Positions 20,779 through 29,779 are shown, counted from the stretch's first letter. The stretch is 64,000 nt of DNA from Neobacillus sp. PS2-9 (GCF_030915525.1 NZ_CP133269.1:1079001-1143000); one strand, 5' to 3'. A program made the numbers and translations. Notes: generated from the sequence alone by a model not told the origin.

Positions 20779-21768
20779 ATGAAGCCATACGTTTTTATTA
20801 CACGGAAGCTTCCAGACGAAGTTGTAAAACCACTACTGCAAAACTATGAAGTGAGCATGTGGGAACAGGAGGATATCCCTGTTCCAAAAGATTTACTCCT
20901 TTCCGAAGCAAAAAAAGCGGATGCACTACTAACGATGCTATCAGATTTCATTGATGAAAAGGTTCTAACCGCTGGAAAGAAGTTAAAGGTAGTCGCAAAC
21001 CTTGCTGTGGGTTTTGACAATATTGACTTAAAAGTTGCCAGCAGAGAGGGAGTCGCAGTGTGCAATACACCTGATGTGTTAACGGATACTACTGCAGATT
21101 TAACCTTTGGACTGCTTATGGCGACAGCAAGAAGATTAATGGAAGCGGCAGAGTTTGTGAAAGACGGAAAATGGAAAAGTTGGAGCCCTTTGTTATTAGC
21201 TGGACATGACATTCATCATAAAACAATTGGCATTGTTGGTATGGGGAAAATCGGTGAGACGGTAGCAAAACGGGCAACTGGTTTTGAGATGAATATACTG
21301 TACCATAACCGAACACGTAAGCCTGCGGTTGAACAAGAGCTTGGAGCAGTGTACGTGAGCCTTGATGAATTAGTGGAAAAAGCAGATTTTATTGTCTGCC
21401 TAACTCCGCTTACGAGTGAAACGAAAAAAATGTTTACCCGTGAGATGTTTAAGAAAATGAAGCAGTCAGCTATTTTTATTAATGCCGGAAGAGGTCCAGT
21501 TGTTGATGAACAGGCTCTATTTGATGCATTAGTTGCAGGAGAGATTGCTGGTGCGGGTCTTGATGTGTTTGAGAAAGAACCAATTGGGGCAACCCATCCA
21601 TTATTACAGCTTCCTAATGTTGTGGCATTGCCGCATATTGGAAGTTCTAGTGTGGAAACAAGAATGGAAATGATGAAGCTCTGCTTGTCAAATATTCAAG
21701 CTGGGATAGAGGGAAATGAACCGAAGACATTGGTGAATAAAGATTGGAAACCCTTAGTCAAGGCTTAA
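20779..21768 (+). CDS. D-2-hydroxyacid dehydrogenase (glyoxylate/hydroxypyruvate reductase type)
   Basis: 329-residue NAD(P)-dependent D-isomer 2-hydroxyacid dehydrogenase. The nucleotide-binding motif is GMGKIGETVAKR (about residues 156-167), and the catalytic Arg (near LAVGFDNID), Glu (EKEPIG) and His (LPHIGSSS) follow in order. It resembles GhrB/YvcT enzymes that reduce glyoxylate, hydroxypyruvate or 2-ketogluconate; the substrate cannot be fixed from sequence. AAGGAAGTGA precedes the ATG. It stands alone, with its own terminator. Confidence 0.9.
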   Translation: MKPYVFITRKLPDEVVKPLLQNYEVSMWEQEDIPVPKDLLLSEAKKADALLTMLSDFIDEKVLTAGKKLKVVANLAVGFDNIDLKVASREGVAVCNTPDVLTDTTADLTFGLLMATARRLMEAAEFVKDGKWKSWSPLLLAGHDIHHKTIGIVGMGKIGETVAKRATGFEMNILYHNRTRKPAVEQELGAVYVSLDELVEKADFIVCLTPLTSETKKMFTREMFKKMKQSAIFINAGRGPVVDEQALFDALVAGEIAGAGLDVFEKEPIGATHPLLQLPNVVALPHIGSSSVETRMEMMKLCLSNIQAGIEGNEPKTLVNKDWKPLVKA

Positions 21769-21778
21769 TAGCATAAAT

Positions 21779-21807
21779 AAAGCGATTGCCGCCTTGGCAA
21801 TCGCTTT
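21779..21807. terminator. Bidirectional terminator
   Basis: AAAGCGATTGCC / GGCAATCGCTTT with a 5-base loop, between convergent genes. Confidence 0.75.
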
Positions 21808-21816
21808 AACATTTTA

Positions 21817-22053
21817 TTAAAATACTTGTTCTACTTCAACAACGCCTGGAACTTCTTCTAATAATGCTCTTTCAATCCCAGCCTTTAATGTGATAGTTGA
21901 ACTTGGGCAGCTTCCGCAAGCACCTAATAAGCGGAGCTTAACAATACCATCCTCTACATCTACTAATTCACAATCCCCGCCATCGCGAAGAAGAAATGGA
22001 CGTAACTTATCTAATACTTCTTGAACTTGCTCAATCATTTGTTGTTCTTCCAC
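21817..22053 (-). CDS. yutI: NifU C-terminal domain Fe-S carrier YutI
   Basis: 78-residue Nfu-type protein. The CxxC pair Cys46 and Cys49 in [14 protein letters not shown] ligates a cluster shared by two monomers for delivery to apo-proteins. It is a client or carrier downstream of the Suf system at the start of the window. GTG at 22053 lies 10 bases after AAAGGAG. Shorter than the 111-residue B. subtilis YutI but with the whole domain. Confidence 0.9.
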   Translation of the reverse strand: MEEQQMIEQVQEVLDKLRPFLLRDGGDCELVDVEDGIVKLRLLGACGSCPSSTITLKAGIERALLEEVPGVVEVEQVF

Positions 22054-22186
22054 TGTTAATCGACTCCTTTCCTAATTATATTATAATGTCATTAGTGCTA
22101 AAAATCCATTCTCAGAAATTAGTAAAGCACACATTTAAATACATTTTCTTAGTTTTTATAGTAAATATAAAGTACAATAAAAGAAA

Positions 22187-22369
22187 GGCTTTGTTAAACT
22201 TGTCTGTTGATTTCCGCTCCAGGCGCTTCGCTTTCCGTGGGCGTTTCGGCGAGCCTCCTCGGCGCTTGCGCCTGCGGGGTCTCCCCTGAACCGTACTCCC
22301 ACAGGAGTCTTCGCGCCTTCCGCTCCAATCAACAGGGTATAAGAATCAACAATATTCCTTAATACAGCC
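22187..22369 (-). repeat. MITE copy A (183 bp)
   Basis: Copy of a non-coding repeat found five times here, in reverse orientation relative to the other four. The ends are GGCTTTGTTAAA and (complement) GGCTGTATTAAG. Inside are CTGTTGATT / AATCAACAG arms and a GC-rich core. The 8-bp duplication AAAAGAAA flanks it at 22179-22186 and 22370-22377. It fills most of the 341-base gap between yutI and yuzD, which otherwise holds only promoters. Confidence 0.9.
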
Positions 22370-22394
22370 AAAAGAAAAAAGGCAGGAAGTATAC

Positions 22395-22721
22395 ATGAGT
22401 AGAATTGAAGTGGAAATCGTTCTTTATGGTGCTGAACAATTGTGTCCTAGCTGTGTTAATTTACCTTCTTCAAAAGAAACCTTCGAATGGCTTGAAGCTG
22501 CTGTTGCAAGAAAGTTTCCTAATCAACCCGTTAAGATGGTTTATGTAGATATACAGCAACCCACTGGTGATGATGAAAAACGTAGCTTTGCCCAAAGAGT
22601 CATTGATGAGGACATGTTTTATCCTGTTGTCGTGATCAAAGACAAAGTAGTGGGTGAAGGAAACCCACGATTAAAGACCATATTTTCAGAACTAGAAAAA
22701 TATGGCTATCAAGCAATGTAA
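22395..22721 (+). CDS. yuzD: YuzD (DUF1462) family protein
   Basis: 108-residue protein of the YuzD/DUF1462 family with a thioredoxin-like look: CPSC at residues 17-20 in the position of a redox or metal motif and a cis-Pro-like FYPVVVI near 76. Function unknown. GCAGGAAG precedes the ATG at 22395, only 25 bases from the MITE end, so the insertion sits in its promoter or leader. Confidence 0.88.
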   Translation: MSRIEVEIVLYGAEQLCPSCVNLPSSKETFEWLEAAVARKFPNQPVKMVYVDIQQPTGDDEKRSFAQRVIDEDMFYPVVVIKDKVVGEGNPRLKTIFSELEKYGYQAM

Positions 22722-22723
22722 AA

Positions 22724-22753
22724 AGAAGCATTCCGCAGTGGAATGCTTCTTTT
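22724..22753. terminator. Bidirectional terminator yuzD/yutJ
   Basis: AAGAAGCATTCC / GGAATGCTTCTT with a 5-base loop. Confidence 0.88.
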
Positions 22754-22756
22754 CCA

Positions 22757-23824
22757 TTATCCATTATGAAATTTATACATCCAAAGAATTCCTGATTTCA
22801 ATAAACGGGCCACACGTCCGGTAATGGCATGATCAGCCATCAATCCAAAGCCATGCTTTTTGCCGAGAGAGCCAAGGATACCCTTTAATTTAATCGGAGG
22901 GAACGATGTAGGAGGCTCTTCACCTTTCCAGCGTCTTTTTAGTACCTCAACAATTTGCTCTGCCTGTCCCTCAGCCAATTGAGCACTAGGAGCATGTGGA
23001 AGGCTTGCACAGTCACCGACAACAAACACGTGCTCATCACTTGGCAAATGATGAAGTGGAGTAAGGACCAATCTTCCCATACGATCTTTTTCCCCGTCCA
23101 TATCGCGGACAATTTTACTTGCTTGAATGCCAGCCGTCCATACAATGACATCACAATCGATAGGAACATCGTGATTGTATAACTTCTTTTCTTCTACTTT
23201 GGTGATGTTTGAATTGTTAATGATTTCCACGTTGTTTTTAACAAACCAATTTTCCACGTATTTACTTAAACGTTCAGGAAAAGAGGATAAAATATGGTTC
23301 CCTCTATCAAATAATTTAATCTGTAGGTCTTCTCGGCTTTCACTTAATTCGCTAGCTAACTCTACTCCACTTAGACCAGCACCGACAATCGCTACAACAG
23401 AACCAGGTCCGAGATTGTTTAAAACAGAGTAAGTGTGACGTGATTTATCAATACTCTGTATGCTATAGGTAAATTGCTCTGCACCTGGAACATCATGATA
23501 CTTATCCTCGCAGCCAAGACCCACAACTAAATCATCGTAGCTAATTGCCTCAGCATCCTTTAATTCAATCTTTTTATCAGACGTATTAATCCCGATAACC
23601 TCGCCGTATTTTACGACTAAACGAGGGTGTTCCGGGAATGTAACACGGATTTCTTTATCTGAAATCGTTCCAGCGGCTAATGCATAATATTCCGTTTTTA
23701 AGCAGTGGTAAGGGACTCGGTCAACAAGTGTAATTGTTACGTCCTCTGGTAAATGATTTGGAAGAAGCTCGCTTAGAATCTTCATCCCGCCGTATCCACC
23801 ACCGAGAATGACAAGGTTTTTCAT
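22757..23824 (-). CDS. yutJ: NADH dehydrogenase-like flavoprotein YutJ
   Basis: 355-residue FAD/NAD pyridine-nucleotide oxidoreductase of the type II NADH dehydrogenase group. FAD motif GGGYGG at the N-terminus, NAD motif GAGLSGVELASEL near residue 155 and the second FAD motif VFVVGDCASLP. Its physiological acceptor is unknown; B. subtilis has YutJ beside Ndh and YumB. ATG at 23824 follows AAAGGGG by 8 bases; an upstream in-frame start at 23857 is not supported. Confidence 0.88.
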   Translation of the reverse strand: MKNLVILGGGYGGMKILSELLPNHLPEDVTITLVDRVPYHCLKTEYYALAAGTISDKEIRVTFPEHPRLVVKYGEVIGINTSDKKIELKDAEAISYDDLVVGLGCEDKYHDVPGAEQFTYSIQSIDKSRHTYSVLNNLGPGSVVAIVGAGLSGVELASELSESREDLQIKLFDRGNHILSSFPERLSKYVENWFVKNNVEIINNSNITKVEEKKLYNHDVPIDCDVIVWTAGIQASKIVRDMDGEKDRMGRLVLTPLHHLPSDEHVFVVGDCASLPHAPSAQLAEGQAEQIVEVLKRRWKGEEPPTSFPPIKLKGILGSLGKKHGFGLMADHAITGRVARLLKSGILWMYKFHNG

Positions 23825-23995
23825 TATTAATTCCCCTTTGTTTATCCGGTTTTTCATAAAGAATGGTTAGCGCTTGCAATTTTAAAATATTAGAATAATA
23901 ATCTCTTTCTTTACCACATACGAGTATAACTAAAATGTGTACAAATAACAACATTTTTCATACTATTCTTGACAGTAAACCCTAGAACATGGTAA

Positions 23996-24024
23996 TTGAC
24001 GAAGAGGTTGAAATAGAGTAGCAT
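23996..24024 (+). promoter_or_regulatory. Candidate sigma-A promoter of yuzB
   Basis: TTGACG (23996-24001), 17 bases, TAGCAT (24019-24024), ending 25 bases before the yuzB start. A perfect TTGACA at 23969-23974 lacks a matching -10. Confidence 0.5.
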
Positions 24025-24049
24025 ATCTAGGTGTGGAGAGGTGAAACTA

Positions 24050-24289
24050 GTGATTCAGCCTATCATTGAATTTTGTATAAGTAACTTGGCAAATGGTGCT
24101 CAAAAGGCACTTGAAAAATTACAAAAAGATCCTGACTTGGATATTATTGAATATGGATGTCTCGGATATTGCGGGAAATGTGCCACCACACTTTATGCTC
24201 TAGTGAACGGAGAGGTCGTTACTGGTAACACAGCAGATGAATTGGTTGATAATATTTACCAATATCTAGAGGAAAATCCGATGTTTTAA
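24050..24289 (+). CDS. yuzB: YuzB (DUF1450) family protein
   Basis: 79-residue protein of the YuzB/DUF1450 family. The conserved CLGYCGKC cluster with an earlier Cys in IEFCISN suggests a metal-binding or ferredoxin-like thioredoxin fold, but no function is established. GTG at 24050 has GAGAGGTGA 5 bases upstream; GTG at 24041 is part of that site. The C-terminal EENPMF ending is that of B. subtilis YuzB. Confidence 0.9.
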   Translation: MIQPIIEFCISNLANGAQKALEKLQKDPDLDIIEYGCLGYCGKCATTLYALVNGEVVTGNTADELVDNIYQYLEENPMF

Positions 24290-24292
24290 CTA

Positions 24293-24318
24293 AAGGGAGC
24301 AAGCCGCTTCCTTTTTTT
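24293..24318 (+). terminator. Terminator after yuzB
   Basis: AAAGGGAGC / GCTTCCTTT with a short loop and seven Ts. Confidence 0.8.
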
Positions 24319-24356
24319 CTTAAATAGAATAGATTATAGTATGTGAATCTTAACAG

Positions 24357-24385
24357 TTGAGTCCTGTAATTGTAGTGTATATACT
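24357..24385 (+). promoter_or_regulatory. Candidate sigma-A promoter of yutM
   Basis: TTGAGT (24357-24362), 17 bases, TATACT (24380-24385), 35 bases before yutM. Confidence 0.55.
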
Positions 24386-24419
24386 ATATTAAAAGCGCAG
24401 GTAAAGGTGGGGAATTTGA

Positions 24420-24785
24420 ATGAGTAAGGAAGTTGTTATACTAACTGAAGCAGCAGCACTTCATATTAAAGAAATGATGAAGCATAACGAGGAAGAAGGT
24501 GCACTCTTACGTGTTAGCGTAAAAGGGGGCGGATGCAGCGGATTATCCTACGGGATGGGCTTTGATCATGAGGTAAATGAAAATGACCTTCAACTCGAAC
24601 AGCATGGGATTCAAGTACTTGTTGATAAAGAAAGTGCAGCTATCCTCCAAGGGACAAAATTAGACTATAAAGAGTCCATGATGGGCGGAGGCTTTACGAT
24701 TGATAATCCTAATGCCATCGCTTCATGCGGATGCGGATCTTCTTTTAGAACAGCTACTGCTACAGGAACACCGGAAGAGTGCTAG
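24420..24785 (+). CDS. yutM: A-type Fe-S carrier YutM (ErpA/IscA family)
   Basis: 121-residue HesB/IscA-family protein. The three conserved cysteines are Cys39 (GGGCSG), Cys103 and Cys105 (SCGCGSSF), which hold an Fe-S cluster for transfer to client proteins. It is the third Fe-S biogenesis unit in the window after suf and yutI. An extra C-terminal Cys121 is present. ATG follows AAAGGTGGGG. Confidence 0.92.
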   Translation: MSKEVVILTEAAALHIKEMMKHNEEEGALLRVSVKGGGCSGLSYGMGFDHEVNENDLQLEQHGIQVLVDKESAAILQGTKLDYKESMMGGGFTIDNPNAIASCGCGSSFRTATATGTPEEC

Positions 24786-24786
24786 A

Positions 24787-24820
24787 ACAAAAAAAAGGCG
24801 CCCATTGGACGCCTTTTTTT
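24787..24820. terminator. Bidirectional terminator yutM/yumC
   Basis: AAAAAAAGGCG / CGCCTTTTTTT with a 9-base loop between convergent genes. Confidence 0.88.
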
Positions 24821-24821
24821 A

Positions 24822-25820
24822 TCATTGCTTAAACATAGAAGAACTGTGTAATGGCTGTGCTTTTGCCTTTGGATCGATGTATGTTTTGGCGTTATTAACA
24901 GCTGTTGGTGCTTCACCAAAACCACAAGCAATTAATTTCACTTTTCCATCATAGGTACAAATGTCTCCAGCAGCATAAATGCCTGGTGTATTTGTTTCCA
25001 TTTTTGAATTAACAAGGATGGAATTCTTTTCAATTTCAAGACCCCATTCTTTAATTGGTCCAAGGGAAGAAACAAACCCATAATTACAGATGACTGCATC
25101 TACATCAATTGTTTCCTTTTCTTCACCATTTACCGTAGAAAGAACCACTTGTTTAATTCCGTTCTCATCGCCAATTAATTCAGCAGGCACGTATGGAGTT
25201 TTTACATCAACTTTTGAATTGTAAAGGTTTTCCACACTGTGTTCATGTGCACGGAACTTATCGCGACGGTGAACAATTGTTACCTTTTCAGCAATTGGTT
25301 CAAGCATTAATGCCCAGTCAACTGCAGAATCTCCGCCACCGAATACGACTACCTTTTGACCAGCAAACTGATTTAAATCCTCTATGAAATAATAGAGGTT
25401 TTTATGTTCATATTGTTGTGCACTTTCTAATTCAAGACGGCGCGGTTGGAAAGCCCCATTTCCAGCAGTGATAATAACTGTCTTTGAATAATGCACTTCT
25501 TTATTAGTTGTTAATTTGAACGTTCCATCTTCTAATTTCTCTAATTTTTCAACAGATTGCTCAAGAGCTATAGAAGGGTCGAACTTGGCCATTTGTTCTT
25601 TTAGGTTATTAATTAATTCTTGAGCACGGACTTTTGGGAAGCCAGCTACGTCATAAATATATTTTTCCGGATAAAGAGCCGATAGTTGTCCACCAAGCTG
25701 TGGTAAGCTTTCAATGATTTTCACTGATGCTTGTCTCATTCCGCCATAAAAGGCAGTAAATAGACCAACAGGGCCGCCTCCGATTATTGTAATGTCATAA
25801 ACTGTTTGATTTTCTTGCAC
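24822..25820 (-). CDS. yumC: Ferredoxin/flavodoxin-NADP+ reductase YumC
   Basis: 332-residue thioredoxin-reductase-like FNR. FAD motif [11 protein letters not shown] at about 12-22, NADPH motif [11 protein letters not shown] near 160, and no CxxC redox pair, which separates it from TrxB. It moves electrons between NADPH and ferredoxin or flavodoxin. GTG at 25820 gives exactly the B. subtilis length and sits after GGGGGGATACGGA. Divergent from yumB across 470 bases. Confidence 0.93.
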   Translation of the reverse strand: MQENQTVYDITIIGGGPVGLFTAFYGGMRQASVKIIESLPQLGGQLSALYPEKYIYDVAGFPKVRAQELINNLKEQMAKFDPSIALEQSVEKLEKLEDGTFKLTTNKEVHYSKTVIITAGNGAFQPRRLELESAQQYEHKNLYYFIEDLNQFAGQKVVVFGGGDSAVDWALMLEPIAEKVTIVHRRDKFRAHEHSVENLYNSKVDVKTPYVPAELIGDENGIKQVVLSTVNGEEKETIDVDAVICNYGFVSSLGPIKEWGLEIEKNSILVNSKMETNTPGIYAAGDICTYDGKVKLIACGFGEAPTAVNNAKTYIDPKAKAQPLHSSSMFKQ

Positions 25821-25997
25821 TCCGTATCCCCCCAACTAGTAGTAACAAACTCCACTCACTATAATATCATAAAACTAGGAAATCCTCACAACTTTCTAGC
25901 AATTATTCAGAGTAGGTGTAATTTTTAAATAATAAAATTTCAGTCATAATGGGGCCGATTTTATAATATTGTTAAGGTAAATATTTTAAAAATCAGC

Positions 25998-26026
25998 TTG
26001 AAAATAGTGTTAAAGTAGCATAAGAT
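25998..26026 (+). promoter_or_regulatory. Candidate promoter of yumB
   Basis: TTGAAA (25998-26003), 17 bases, TAAGAT (26021-26026). The leader would be about 260 bases, so a nearer promoter may exist. Confidence 0.4.
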
Positions 26027-26169
26027 GTAATGTGGATATATTGTTAACATTCTGTGGCAAAAAAGGCACATTTATGTGAATGATGTAACAGGTTCGAATA
26101 TTCAGTCTAATTTATTTATTTTATTCATTCCCTATGTGCTTACTAGTTTATTCTTTTTCTTTGAAGCCA

Positions 26170-26189
26170 TTCGTGAATAATATCACATA
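26170..26189 (+). promoter_or_regulatory. Rex-like NADH-responsive operator upstream of yumB
   Basis: GTGAATAATATCAC (26173-26186) matches the Rex core GTGAA-N4-TTCAC at all but one fixed position. Rex represses NADH-linked genes, including ndh in B. subtilis, until NADH rises. Here it lies about 100 bases before an NADH dehydrogenase gene. Binding is inferred. Confidence 0.5.
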
Positions 26190-26290
26190 CATTTTTACAC
26201 AAAGCAAAATAAAAATGGGCTAAGCAGTGGAAGATAAGAAAAAGAGAAATTTATTCAAAAATATTATTATAAAAGGTGGAAGTGATCACT

Positions 26291-27508
26291 TTGAGAAAGC
26301 CTAAAATCGTTATTATCGGTGCTGGTTACGGCGGACTTATGACAACAGTTCGTTTACAAAAGTTAATCGGTGTAAATGAAGCAGATATCGTATTAATAAA
26401 TAAGAACGACTACCATTATGAAACAACATGGTTACACGAGGCTTCTGCTGGTACATTACATCATGATCGTGTTCGTTATGATATTAGAGATGTCATTGAT
26501 CGTAGTAAGGTTGATTTTGTTCAAGATACGGTGGTTGAAATCAACAGAGAAGAGAAAAAGGTTATTTTAGACAAAGGTGAAGTCGATTATGACTACCTTG
26601 TTATCGCACTTGGAGGCGAGCCTGAAACGTTTGGAATCAAAGGCTTAAAAGAATATGCATTTGGAATTACCAATGTGAATTCTTCCCGCCAATTACGTGA
26701 ACATATTGAATATCAATTTGCTACGTACAATATGGAAGAAGAAAAGAACGACAACCGCTTGGTTATTGTTGTTGGCGGAGCAGGATTTACAGGAATTGAA
26801 TTCCTTGGTGAGTTAACGAACCGTATTCCTGAATTATGTCATGAATATGATGTTGATTTCCATAAGGTAAAGATTATCTGTGTGGAAGCTGCACCAACGG
26901 TATTACCAGGATTTGACCCAGAGCTTGTAAATTATGCGGTTTCTCAACTAGAGCGTAAAGGCGTTGAATTCCTTATTGGAACGGCGATTAAAGAAGCGAC
27001 TCCTGAAGGTATTTTTGTAGCTAAAGGAGAAGAGGAAACACGCGAAATTAAGGCTGGAACAGTTGTTTGGGCAGCAGGTGTACGTGGTAATGCGATTATC
27101 GAAAAGTCTGGTTTTGAAGCAATGAGAGGTCGCGTAAAAGTACAATCTGACCTACGCGCACCTGGACATGATGAGGTATTCATTATTGGTGACAGTTCTC
27201 TTGTAATCAATGAAGAAATCAATCGTCCATATCCACCAACTGCACAAATTGCTATGCAGCAAGGTGAAGTGGTTGCGCGCAACTTAGCAGCACTAGTTCG
27301 CAATAAGTCTGAACTTGAATCCTTCACATTCGACAATAAAGGTACAGTATGTTCCCTTGGCGAAGATGATGCAATTGGTGTAGTATTTGGTAAAAAATTA
27401 ACTGGTGCTAAAGCATCCTTCATGAAGAAAGTAATCGACAATCGTTCTCTTTATATGATTGGCGGAGCAGGCCTAGTGTTGAAAAAAGGTAAATTTAACG
27501 TATTCTAA
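26291..27508 (+). CDS. yumB: Type II NADH dehydrogenase YumB
   Basis: 405-residue membrane-associated flavoprotein passing electrons from NADH to menaquinone without proton pumping. FAD motif GAGYGG (residues 9-14), NAD motif [14 protein letters not shown] near 160, second FAD motif EVFIIGDSS and a C-terminal amphipathic segment for membrane contact. TTG at 26291 gives the family start [10 protein letters not shown] and is preceded by AGGTGGAAGTGA; GTG at 26276 and 26282 lie inside the ribosome site. A hairpin terminator follows. Confidence 0.93.
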   Translation: MRKPKIVIIGAGYGGLMTTVRLQKLIGVNEADIVLINKNDYHYETTWLHEASAGTLHHDRVRYDIRDVIDRSKVDFVQDTVVEINREEKKVILDKGEVDYDYLVIALGGEPETFGIKGLKEYAFGITNVNSSRQLREHIEYQFATYNMEEEKNDNRLVIVVGGAGFTGIEFLGELTNRIPELCHEYDVDFHKVKIICVEAAPTVLPGFDPELVNYAVSQLERKGVEFLIGTAIKEATPEGIFVAKGEEETREIKAGTVVWAAGVRGNAIIEKSGFEAMRGRVKVQSDLRAPGHDEVFIIGDSSLVINEEINRPYPPTAQIAMQQGEVVARNLAALVRNKSELESFTFDNKGTVCSLGEDDAIGVVFGKKLTGAKASFMKKVIDNRSLYMIGGAGLVLKKGKFNVF

Positions 27509-27521
27509 AAATACAACAGGT

Positions 27522-27552
27522 AAAAGGACAGAGAATCTTCTGTCCTTTTTTT
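27522..27552 (+). terminator. Terminator after yumB
   Basis: AAAAGGACAGA / TCTGTCCTTTT with a 6-base loop and T-run. Confidence 0.88.
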
Positions 27553-27596
27553 GGTATAGTAGATTAAATAGTTTAGTTTACATAGGGAGTGTTGAT

Positions 27597-28091
27597 ATGA
27601 GCAGTCGTGAAAAACGCGGGAAGGTGTGGTTGGCCGTTTCTGGATTAGTGAAATCCAGTGAAGGCCATTGGCTCGTGGTAAAGAAGAGGTACGGGGGCTT
27701 AAAGGGGCAATGGTCTTTACCTGCAGGTTTTGTTGAGGAGGGGGAGACCGCTGACGAGGCTGTGATTAGGGAAGTGAAAGAAGAAACCGGAATCAGCTGT
27801 ACTGTTAAGGGGTTAATTGGATTAAGAACAGGTGTATTAAAAGGGGAAATAAGTGATAATATGCTTGTATTCTTGCTTGAACCTGTAAAACAGGAGGAAA
27901 GAATCATACATCAGGAGAATGAGCTATATGAAGCAAGATTTATAGCTCCACATAAATTGCTTCTTGAAAAGGATGCGTCCATTCTTTTACATTATTTAAT
28001 TGAACAAATGGAATTAACTAGTAAGCCCGGTGTAGATGATTTAAACCCTGGAAATCAATTTGGATATACAGCCTATAAATTATTTTTGTAA
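27597..28091 (+). CDS. Nudix hydrolase
   Basis: 164-residue Nudix protein. The Nudix box lies at about residues 44-66 (GFVEEGE..REVKEETG), with all metal-binding Glu present. It hydrolyses nucleoside-diphosphate-linked compounds; the substrate is unknown. The N-terminal VSGLVKSSEGHWLVVKKRYGGLKGQWSLPAGF is reminiscent of ADP-ribose or nucleotide-clearing members. AGGGAGTG precedes the ATG. Confidence 0.88.
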   Translation: MSSREKRGKVWLAVSGLVKSSEGHWLVVKKRYGGLKGQWSLPAGFVEEGETADEAVIREVKEETGISCTVKGLIGLRTGVLKGEISDNMLVFLLEPVKQEERIIHQENELYEARFIAPHKLLLEKDASILLHYLIEQMELTSKPGVDDLNPGNQFGYTAYKLFL

Positions 28092-28247
28092 TTTTTAGAA
28101 AATTTAAGTAACACTTAGGAAATGAAAGAAAACTTACAATGTATCCGTTTTCTTTGCCTTATTTGGTGAATTTCCGGTCTTTTCTTTTTGCTCGTTCCTT
28201 GATATATTATCAGAAAATTAAGTTAATAATTTAAGGGGATGATCAAG

Positions 28248-28373
28248 ATGACAGTGAAGAGCGTGGATACAAAAAAGTGTGATTATTGTTCAGGTAATGG
28301 ATATTTTCAACTATTACTAGGAGGATCGGAAACTTGTTCCTGCTGCGGGGGTTCAGGGACGAAAAAAGACTAA
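28248..28373 (+). CDS. yuiA: YuiA, small DnaJ-type zinc-finger protein
   Basis: 41-residue protein with two CxxCxGxG-like motifs: Cys11/Cys14 in CDYCSGNG and Cys30/Cys33 in CSCCGGSG, joined by YFQLLLGGSET. This is half a DnaJ cysteine-rich domain and presumably binds one zinc. Partner unknown. AAGGGGATGA precedes the ATG. It is followed by a terminator and then yuiB and yuiC as in B. subtilis. Confidence 0.85.
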   Translation: MTVKSVDTKKCDYCSGNGYFQLLLGGSETCSCCGGSGTKKD

Positions 28374-28408
28374 AGATAAATCAGAATGATTGTAAAATGC
28401 TCTACATT

Positions 28409-28443
28409 GCTTCTTCGGATCACTTCGAAGAGCTATTTTTTTT
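28409..28443 (+). terminator. Terminator after yuiA
   Basis: GCTTCTTCG / CGAAGAGC hairpin (one mismatch) followed by a run of eight Ts. Confidence 0.8.
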
Positions 28444-28511
28444 GTTTTTAATTGACTCCCTTTTAGACATTCAGTACACTAAAAGTTGATGTATAAAGGG
28501 AGGAATCTCGG

Positions 28512-28835
28512 ATGCAAATGAGCATTGTGGTGTTAATCATATCGATTGTGCTATTTTTTGTCTTATTTTTTGGAATTGGATTTATCCTTAATATGCTGCT
28601 AAGAATGTCATGGGTAATGGCTATAGTGTACCCTGTAGTGGCAATTTTAATTGTAGATAAAGTCCGTTTTGTTGAATATTTTACAAATAGTAAAGTGGCC
28701 TTTCAGGAACTAGGGCAAAAGTTCGGTTCTTTAGCCACCGCAGATATTCTAATATTGGTAAGTGGGTTAGCAGGGGCCATTGCTGCTGGGTTTACAATTA
28801 AGTTATTACGTAAAAATGGATATCAGATGTTCTAA
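28512..28835 (+). CDS. yuiB: Membrane protein YuiB
   Basis: 107-residue integral membrane protein with about three helices (residues 4-28, 34-48, 76-95). No enzymatic motif. Conserved in bacilli next to yuiA and yuiC; function unknown. AAAGGGAGGAA precedes the ATG. Confidence 0.85.
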   Translation: MQMSIVVLIISIVLFFVLFFGIGFILNMLLRMSWVMAIVYPVVAILIVDKVRFVEYFTNSKVAFQELGQKFGSLATADILILVSGLAGAIAAGFTIKLLRKNGYQMF

Positions 28836-28867
28836 GACTTTTTACCTTAAGGTAAAAAGTCTTTTTT
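28834..28867 (+). terminator. Terminator after yuiB
   Basis: AAGACTTTTTACC / GGTAAAAAGTCTT with loop TTAA and a T-run, overlapping the yuiB stop codon. Confidence 0.9.
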
Positions 28868-28952
28868 AGTTGTTGGAAAAAATTTCCCACTTCTTTTTTG
28901 AATATTTCCCTTCAGCTTGGGAATGAATATTTTGGGAGGAGTGAAAATTTTA

Positions 28953-29564
28953 ATGAATAAAACAAAAAATTGGATTAAACGATTTGCTCTTGTATGTCTA
29001 TTCTTAATGGCATTATTAGCAACCTTCCAATCCATCTCTGGCGTAAATGCAAGAACTCTAATTAATCATTTTGCGTCTGGACTTTCTGTAAGTGAAACTG
29101 CTTCAAACACAACGTCGCCATCGTTAGAGGATGCTTTTGATTGGTCAAAGTATCCTAAACATACAGTTACGGCCACAGGATATACAGCAGGGATTGAATC
29201 AACAGGTAAGAGCAAAGGACACCCGGAGTATGGAATTACCTATTCTGGTGTAAAAGTTAAACGTGATTTATTCTCCACCGTTGCAGCTGATTTAAACGTT
29301 TTCCCTATTGGTACGATCCTATTTGTTCCAGGCTATGGATATGGTGTCGTCGCGGATAAAGGAGGAGCCATTAAAGGAAATGAGCTCGACCTTTATTACG
29401 AAACGGTTGAGGATGTTTATAACAAATGGGGCAAAAAACAGGTGGACGTGTATGTAGTTCAAAAAGGAAATGGTAAATTAACTGAGGCGCAATTACAGGC
29501 ATTAAATGAAGATAAGACTCTGCAAGTATTCCGCCAACAGTATATAAGCTCAGAGAAAAGATAA
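28953..29564 (+). CDS. yuiC: YuiC, secreted 3D-domain muralytic protein
   Basis: 203-residue exported protein: N-terminal membrane/signal segment (about 10-32), a Ser/Thr linker, and a C-terminal 3D domain carrying Asp135 (VADKGG), Asp146 (ELDLYY) and Asp165 (VDVYVV). The domain shares its fold with MltA-type lytic transglycosylases, and B. subtilis YuiC is a stationary-phase muramidase of this type. ATG at 28953 is preferred, after GGGAGGAGTG; an upstream in-frame ATG at 28917 has no site. Confidence 0.87.
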   Translation: MNKTKNWIKRFALVCLFLMALLATFQSISGVNARTLINHFASGLSVSETASNTTSPSLEDAFDWSKYPKHTVTATGYTAGIESTGKSKGHPEYGITYSGVKVKRDLFSTVAADLNVFPIGTILFVPGYGYGVVADKGGAIKGNELDLYYETVEDVYNKWGKKQVDVYVVQKGNGKLTEAQLQALNEDKTLQVFRQQYISSEKR

Positions 29565-29565
29565 G

Positions 29566-29592
29566 AAACAGGCACTGTGCCTGTTTTTTTTT
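29566..29592 (+). terminator. Terminator after yuiC
   Basis: AAACAGGCAC / GTGCCTGTTT with a one-base loop centre and nine Ts. The MITE begins in this T-run. Confidence 0.88.
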
Positions 29593-29595
29593 ATA

Positions 29596-29779
29596 GACCT
29601 GTGTTAAAGAACATTGTTGATTTTAATACCCTGTTGATTGGAGTGGAAGGCGCGAAGACTCCTGTGGGAGTACGGTTCAGGGGAGACCCCGCAGGCGTAA
29701 ACGCCGAGGAGGCTCGCCGAAACGCCCACGGAAAGCGAAGCGCTTGGAGCGGAAATCAACAGACAAGTTTAACGAAGCC
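29596..29779 (+). repeat. MITE copy B (184 bp)
   Basis: Same repeat as at 22187, opposite orientation. Left end GACCTGTGTTAAA is slightly altered; the right end complement is GGCTTCGTTAAA. Flanked by the 8-bp duplication TTTTTATA (29588-29595 and 29780-29787), part of which is the yuiC terminator T-run. It occupies most of the 300-base gap before pepA. Confidence 0.88.

Larger units (their letters stand above)
25821..26290. other. 470-base divergent intergenic region yumC-yumB
   Basis: AT-rich region with no credible gene. It holds a possible yumB promoter (25998-26026), several TGTTAACA/GTGAA-like partial palindromes around 26040-26090, and a good Rex-like operator at 26170-26189. Its unusual length for this genome suggests regulated expression of yumB. 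Confidence 0.6.

Noticed and set aside
22156..22371. Open frame through the MITE core (also seen in the copies at 29577, 32255, 32275 and 38361)
   Set aside because: The frames differ in start and end between copies, carry indels, and have no ribosome site. The GC-rich non-coding core simply lacks stops.
23969..23974. Perfect TTGACA as a promoter -35
   Set aside because: No acceptable -10 hexamer at 16-18 bases; the TTGACG-17-TAGCAT pair just downstream fits better.
26944..27441. 165-residue minus-strand frame opposite yumB
   Set aside because: Complement of a strongly coding gene; composition is low-complexity Ser/Pro and has no start signals.
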